Position numbers and translations under genes: made by a program | Notes under the pieces: generated by a model | What the model was told of the DNA's origin: nothing | The model's input: the letters and a program-made list of their open reading frames with translations, nothing else | Databases searched by the model: none | NCBI RefSeq assembly: GCF_001937445.1 | Contig: NZ_MSKS01000038.1 | Location: 1 to 56,437, forward strand | Origin: Actinomyces oris | GTDB lineage: Bacteria; Actinomycetota; Actinomycetes; Actinomycetales; Actinomycetaceae | DNA: 56,437 nt | Direction: 5' to 3' | In this document: positions 52,776 to 56,437 of the stretch, one piece after another | Position numbering within the stretch: position 1 is the first letter of the stretch | Layout of the letters: every line of letters begins with the position of its first letter

Positions 52776-53693
52776 GTGAGACTGCGTTTCGTCCTGTCGG
52801 AGACCGCCAAGGGCATGTACCGGAACCTGGCGATGACGGTGTCGGTGATTCTCGTCGCCTTCGTGTCGCTGCTCTTCGTCGGGGCCTCGTCGCTGCTGCA
52901 GAGCCAGATCTCGACCATGAAGGGCGACTGGTACGACAAGGTCGAGGTCTCGGTCTACATGTGCCCCAAGTCGTCGGCCTCCTCCAACTGCGCCAACGGC
53001 GAGGCCACCGCCGCCCAGATCAGCGAGGTCGAGAACCTCATCACCAGCGGCGCCCCCTCCGGCTACGTCAAGTCCTACCAGATGGAGACCAAGGCCCAGG
53101 CCTACCAGAACTTCATGAAGGCCTACGCCAAGTCCGCCGTCGGGAGGAACGCGACGGAGGACATGATGCCCGTGTCCTTCCGCATCAAGCTCAAGGACGC
53201 CGAGAACTACAAGCTGGTGGCCGAGCAGTTCGAGGGGCACAGCGGCGTGGAGCGGGTGGTCGACCAGCGCTCCACCTTGGAGCCCCTCTTCCTCGTGATG
53301 AACCGGGCCTCCTGGATCACGGGAGGGCTGGCGACCATCATGGCGGTGGCCGCGGTGCTGCTCATCTCGACGACCATCAGGCTGTCGGCCATGTCCCGTT
53401 CCCGACAGACCGGGATCATGCGCCTGGTGGGGGCCTCGAACCTCTTCATCCAGCTGCCCTTCATCCTCGAAGGAGTCATCGCCGCCCTCACCGGGGCGAT
53501 TCTCGCCGTGGCCACGCTGTGGCTGGGAGTGCGCTACGTCGTGGAGGGGTGGCTCGCCTCATCCATCTCCTTCACGAGCGCCTTCATCAGCACCAGGGAT
53601 GTCCTCCTCCTGTCGCCCTGGCTGATTCTGGCGGCCGTCGCCCTGGCCGCGGTCTCCTCCGCCTTGTCCCTGTCCAAGTACACGAGGATCTGA
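52776..53693 (+). CDS. ftsX: Cell division protein FtsX
   Basis: The membrane partner of FtsE. The 305 residues contain a first helix (LAMTVSVILVAFVSLLFVGA), an extracellular domain (about 45-180) with a Cys pair (MCPKSSASSNC) that may form a disulphide, and three further helices (ITGGLATIMAVAAVLLIS, LEGVIAALTGAILAVATLW, SPWLILAAVALAAVSSA). RQTGIMRLVGASNLFIQLPF is the conserved cytoplasmic region. The GTG start follows AAGGAGAAG. The secreted M23 protein encoded 6 bases downstream is the likely partner of the outer domain. Confidence 0.94.
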   Translation: MRLRFVLSETAKGMYRNLAMTVSVILVAFVSLLFVGASSLLQSQISTMKGDWYDKVEVSVYMCPKSSASSNCANGEATAAQISEVENLITSGAPSGYVKSYQMETKAQAYQNFMKAYAKSAVGRNATEDMMPVSFRIKLKDAENYKLVAEQFEGHSGVERVVDQRSTLEPLFLVMNRASWITGGLATIMAVAAVLLISTTIRLSAMSRSRQTGIMRLVGASNLFIQLPFILEGVIAALTGAILAVATLWLGVRYVVEGWLASSISFTSAFISTRDVLLLSPWLILAAVALAAVSSALSLSKYTRI

Positions 53694-53699
53694 TCTCAC

Positions 53700-55016
53700 A
53701 TGCTGTCTCGTCTGTTCCTGCGCCGCTCACGCCGGCGTGCCGCAGTCTGCGCCCTGGCCGCCGCCAGCCTCGTCTTCTTCTACTCCGGGGACATCTCCCT
53801 GGCCGATGAGCGGGACGACGCCGTCGCCAAGCAGGATGAGGCGCAGCGCAAGCAGCAGCAGGTGATCTCCTCGCTGGAGGGGGTCAGCGCCGATCTGGGG
53901 CAGGCCTACATCTCGCTTCAGAACGCCCAGGCCTCCTTGAGTACCGCGGAGACACAGCTGACCACCGCTGAGACGACTCTGGCCGCCAAGGAGAGGGAGC
54001 AGCAGATCGCCAGTGACCGCCTGACCACGGCGCAGAACAGCCTTGAGACGGTCAAGAAGGAGTCCGAGGCATCCAAGAAGACGGCCGAGGAGACCTCCGG
54101 CTCCGTGGCTGAGATCGTCGTGTCCACCTATCAGGGGGACAACTCGGTGACCTCCTGGAGCTATGTCCTCGCCTCCCAGGACGTCGAGGAGCTCAGCCAG
54201 CGAGCCTCAGCGGTTGAGATCGGCTCAGGGGTCCAGGAGGCGGTACTGTCCGCCGCCGAGGTCGAGCGCGCTCAGAACGCCAACCGTGAGGCCAGGCAGA
54301 ATGCTGCCACCACGCGAGTCAGCACGCTCAAGACCGAGGCCGACACCGCCGAGGCGAACGCCAAGGCGGCCCGGGACGCGGCCAAGACCAAGCGGGACGA
54401 GGTCGCCAGGCTGGCCGCGCAGAAGAAGTCGGCCGCCGAGGCGTTGGAGAGCCGTAAGAGCGATCTGCAGTCCCAGCTCGACCAGGCCAACGCCGATGCC
54501 GCGGCCGCGGCATCGCGAGTCGCCCAGATCGACGCCGCCAACCAGGCTGCGGCCAGTGCCGGAACGATGCCCTCGGTCCCCGCGAGCTCGATCGGTGCCG
54601 ACTCCCTGGGAAGCGGGTACATCGGTCACCCGATCACCGGCCCGCTCGAGGTGACCTCGCCCTTCGGGTACCGCGTCCATCCGGTCACCGGTGTCGCAAC
54701 AGGGCACCAAGGGGTCGACTTTGCCGCGAGTGAGGGAACGCCCCAGTACGCGGCGGTCTCCGGAGTGGCCACCTACTGGAACTCCGAGTCCTGCGGCATC
54801 GGCATCGACATCAACGGTGGCATCATCGAAGGGCACTCCTACGTCATCACCCTGTGCCACCTCTCCTCGCGCAGCATTGCCGATGGTCAGCAGGTCAAGC
54901 GCGGCGACGTCGTCGGCGCGACGGGCTCAACCGGCTACGCGACCGGGGCGCACGTCCACTTCCAGGTGGCACAGGACGGGGTGTACATCGACCCGATGTC
55001 CCTGCCCGGCTTCTAG
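53700..55016 (+). CDS. Secreted M23 peptidoglycan hydrolase with coiled coil (EnvC/RipC-like context)
   Basis: A 438-residue exported protein. The basic N-terminus with a hydrophobic core (AAVCALAAASLVFFYSG) is a signal peptide or anchor. Residues about 35-285 form a long coiled coil rich in Ala, Glu and Lys. The C-terminal LytM/M23 domain shows VTSPFGYRVHPVTGVATGHQ with the first metal His, GVDFAASEGTP with the metal Asp, and GAHVHFQV, so the zinc site appears complete. The enzyme cleaves peptidoglycan cross-links or stems. A coiled coil plus M23 directly after ftsEX is the classic layout of an FtsEX-regulated hydrolase. Confidence 0.92.
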   Translation: MLSRLFLRRSRRRAAVCALAAASLVFFYSGDISLADERDDAVAKQDEAQRKQQQVISSLEGVSADLGQAYISLQNAQASLSTAETQLTTAETTLAAKEREQQIASDRLTTAQNSLETVKKESEASKKTAEETSGSVAEIVVSTYQGDNSVTSWSYVLASQDVEELSQRASAVEIGSGVQEAVLSAAEVERAQNANREARQNAATTRVSTLKTEADTAEANAKAARDAAKTKRDEVARLAAQKKSAAEALESRKSDLQSQLDQANADAAAAASRVAQIDAANQAAASAGTMPSVPASSIGADSLGSGYIGHPITGPLEVTSPFGYRVHPVTGVATGHQGVDFAASEGTPQYAAVSGVATYWNSESCGIGIDINGGIIEGHSYVITLCHLSSRSIADGQQVKRGDVVGATGSTGYATGAHVHFQVAQDGVYIDPMSLPGF

Positions 55017-55171
55017 GCGAGTCCTTCTTGACTGGACCCGTAGACTCCTGTCCCTGCGCGTCGTCGTGTCACGCCACGATGCCCCGGTCGGGCTCGGCCC
55101 GCTCGGAGGAAGCTCCGGGTCGTTCTGACAGGGGAGCGCCAGCCATCCCGTACTCGTGAAAGGACAGGCCG

Positions 55172-55723
55172 ATGACCCCTGCCTCCAAGTCTGCTCGGGC
55201 GTCCAAGCCGACGGCCGGACAGAAGGCGAAGGCCGCCTCCGACGCCCACAAGACGGTGGCCCGTAACCGCAAGGCGACTCACGACTACTTCATCGAGGAC
55301 CGCTACGAGGCGGGACTGGTCCTCACCGGCACCGAGGTCAAGGCGCTGCGCATGGGGCGGGCCTCGCTGACCGAGGCCTGGATCGAGATCGACCGCCATG
55401 GCGAGGCCTGGCTCCAAGGGGCTCACATACCCGAGTACCTGCAGGGGACGTGGAACAACCACTCCCCGCGTCGCAAGCGCAAGCTGCTCCTGCACCGCAG
55501 CGAGCTGGAGCGCCTCGAGACCAGGGTGCAGGCCAAGGGCTACACGGTGGTCCCGCTGGAGCTGTACTTCATCGGGGGGCGCGCCAAGCTGGAGATCGCC
55601 CTGGCTCGGGGTAAGCAGGACTGGGACAAGCGCCAGGCGCTGCGTGAGGCGCAGGACAAGCGGGAGGCGGCCCGGGCCATGGCAGCCGCCAACCGGCGTC
55701 GGGGCCGAGACAAGCGGGAGTGA
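55172..55723 (+). CDS. smpB: SsrA-binding protein SmpB
   Basis: Binds tmRNA and delivers it to stalled ribosomes. The OB-fold core starts at RNRKATHDYFIEDRYEAGLV, followed by TGTEVKALRMGRASLTEAW and HIPEYLQGTWNNHSPRRKRK. The basic C-terminal tail after KQDWDKRQALREAQDKRE mimics mRNA in the ribosome. The 183-residue length includes an extended, Lys/Ala-rich N-terminus of about 35 residues, longer than in E. coli. AAAGGA precedes the ATG. Its partner ssrA lies 149 bases downstream. Confidence 0.96.
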   Translation: MTPASKSARASKPTAGQKAKAASDAHKTVARNRKATHDYFIEDRYEAGLVLTGTEVKALRMGRASLTEAWIEIDRHGEAWLQGAHIPEYLQGTWNNHSPRRKRKLLLHRSELERLETRVQAKGYTVVPLELYFIGGRAKLEIALARGKQDWDKRQALREAQDKREAARAMAAANRRRGRDKRE

Positions 55724-55745
55724 GGCTCCTTGAGTGTTTCTACCT

Positions 55746-55775
55746 GCTGACCGGCCGTGTGAGGCACGGGTCAGC
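55746..55775 (+). terminator. Stem-loop after smpB
   Basis: An outer GCTGAC/GTCAGC stem and an inner CCGTG/CACGG stem are separated by a 3-base bulge. A T-rich stretch (TTCTGTGTTCTTGT) follows, fitting a terminator of smpB before the tmRNA promoter. A -10-like TAAAGT is at 55806. Confidence 0.55.
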
Positions 55776-55872
55776 GGCCTTCTGTGTTCTTGTCCCTGAT
55801 TCTGCTAAAGTGGCCTGGCTCTGCTGAGAGCGCGTTCCAGGTCTCCTGCGGGAGTCCGGTGACACCTCCATA

Positions 55873-56240
55873 GGGGATGATCGGTTTCGACGACGGTCGT
55901 AGGTTCAGGAGAAGCGGGTCGAGGATGCGCAGTCATCTCGTCAACGCTCTGCGCGAACCAATAGGTGCCGATAACACTCGCACCGACTTCGCCCTCGCCG
56001 CCTGAGCGAGCCTCGAAGTCCGTCAGCCCGGGGAGCGCTTCCGCCCCGGTTCCTGGCGTCATCCAGGAAGCCACTGCTGAGAGCCCGTGTCGGTAGGGCT
56101 CTTGGGACTTTTCATCGACTGAGCCCGTCGGCGTCCTTGCTCGCGTGAGACGCCGGGGCTGAGAAAAACGCTAGCGAGCTGCACCCGGAGAAGTCCTGTT
56201 GTGCGGCCGTCGGACGGGGGTTCGATTCCCCCCATCTCCA
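55873..56240 (+). ncRNA. ssrA: Transfer-messenger RNA (tmRNA)
   Basis: Rescues stalled ribosomes and tags their products for degradation. The tRNA-like ends GGGGATG and CATCTCC pair, with the G3/T wobble that marks alanine acceptors, and the T arm GACGGGGGTTCGATTCCCC is clear. The tag reading frame starts with GCC at 55967 and stops at TGA 56003-56005, encoding ADNTRTDFALAA, a typical actinobacterial tag ending in ALAA. GC-rich pseudoknot stems follow, for example GGGGAGCG/CGCCCC near 56032-56048. CCA is not encoded. The position next to smpB is conserved in many actinobacteria. Confidence 0.95.
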
Positions 56241-56325
56241 CAAATTCCCGAGTTTCCAACGAAAAGTGCCTGTGGTTGCCCGGTGAGGGTACGGGACGGG
56301 TATCGCGTTTGGGAACGCAGTACGG

Positions 56326-56358
56326 AGCCCCCACCACCCATCAAGGGTGGTGGGGGCT
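56326..56358 (+). terminator. Stem-loop after tmRNA
   Basis: AGCCCCCACCACCC and its perfect complement form a 14-bp stem with the loop ATCAA, followed by ACGCTTTGT. It lies 85 bases after the mature tmRNA end and is the likely terminator. Confidence 0.75.
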
Positions 56359-56437
56359 ACGCTTTGTCCGGTTGTGACGGCGCTTCGGGCGCTGGGCCCT
56401 CCGTTGTTTGTCTCAGGTGAGGACTGCGAGGAGTGGG

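Noticed and set aside
56059-56337. Minus-strand open frame overlapping the tmRNA 3' end
   Set aside because: Translation antisense to tmRNA; such frames are commonly misannotated. The RNA is clear.

Overview
The window is GC-rich bacterial chromosome with tightly packed genes, GTG and TTG starts, ATGA stop/start overlaps, a tmRNA with the tag ADNTRTDFALAA, and the block ftsE-ftsX-M23 peptidase-smpB-ssrA. Together these point to an actinobacterium. The domain repertoire (LCP protein, multidomain CDP-glycerol transferases, FHA-ABC transporter, paired GTPases) suggests Actinomyces or a close relative. The genus is my inference; the sequence does not prove it.

Left part (1-12961) is mainly amino-acid metabolism and transport. 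It holds a ThrE-type exporter, an AspT/YidE-type carrier, the ilvB-ilvN-ilvC operon, a TetR/MFS efflux pair, leuB, two lipoproteins and ilvE. Several of these genes seem to be transcribed from leaderless promoters with the same layout, a -10 box six bases before the start codon.

Central part (about 13000-40100) is a large locus for a phosphate-containing cell-wall glycopolymer (teichoic-acid-like). The plus strand carries an LCP ligase, a UDP-sugar dehydrogenase, a glycerol-3-phosphate cytidylyltransferase (tagD), three large proteins with CDP-glycerol:polyol-phosphate transferase domains, and GT61, CgeB/GT2 and GT2 glycosyltransferases. The minus strand converges on it with a small membrane protein, a TagO/WecA-type lipid-linked initiator, two GT4 glycosyltransferases, the TagG/TagH exporter and a possible SGNH-type tailoring protein. 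A second, C-terminally altered tagD and a polysaccharide deacetylase close the locus. A logical flow is TagO initiation, backbone and branch synthesis by the large transferases using CDP-glycerol, export by TagGH, and attachment to peptidoglycan by LCP. One of the large transferases is split by a one-base frameshift in a run of five C.

Right part (40280-56437) is housekeeping and signalling: tRNA-His, oligoribonuclease, a membrane Ser/Thr kinase facing an FHA-ABC transporter (like the mycobacterial PknF/Rv1747 pair), tRNA-Arg, two coupled dynamin-like GTPases, an SSB paralogue without the acidic tip, ftsE, ftsX, an M23 hydrolase, smpB and ssrA. I saw no insertion sequence, prophage, CRISPR array or rRNA.
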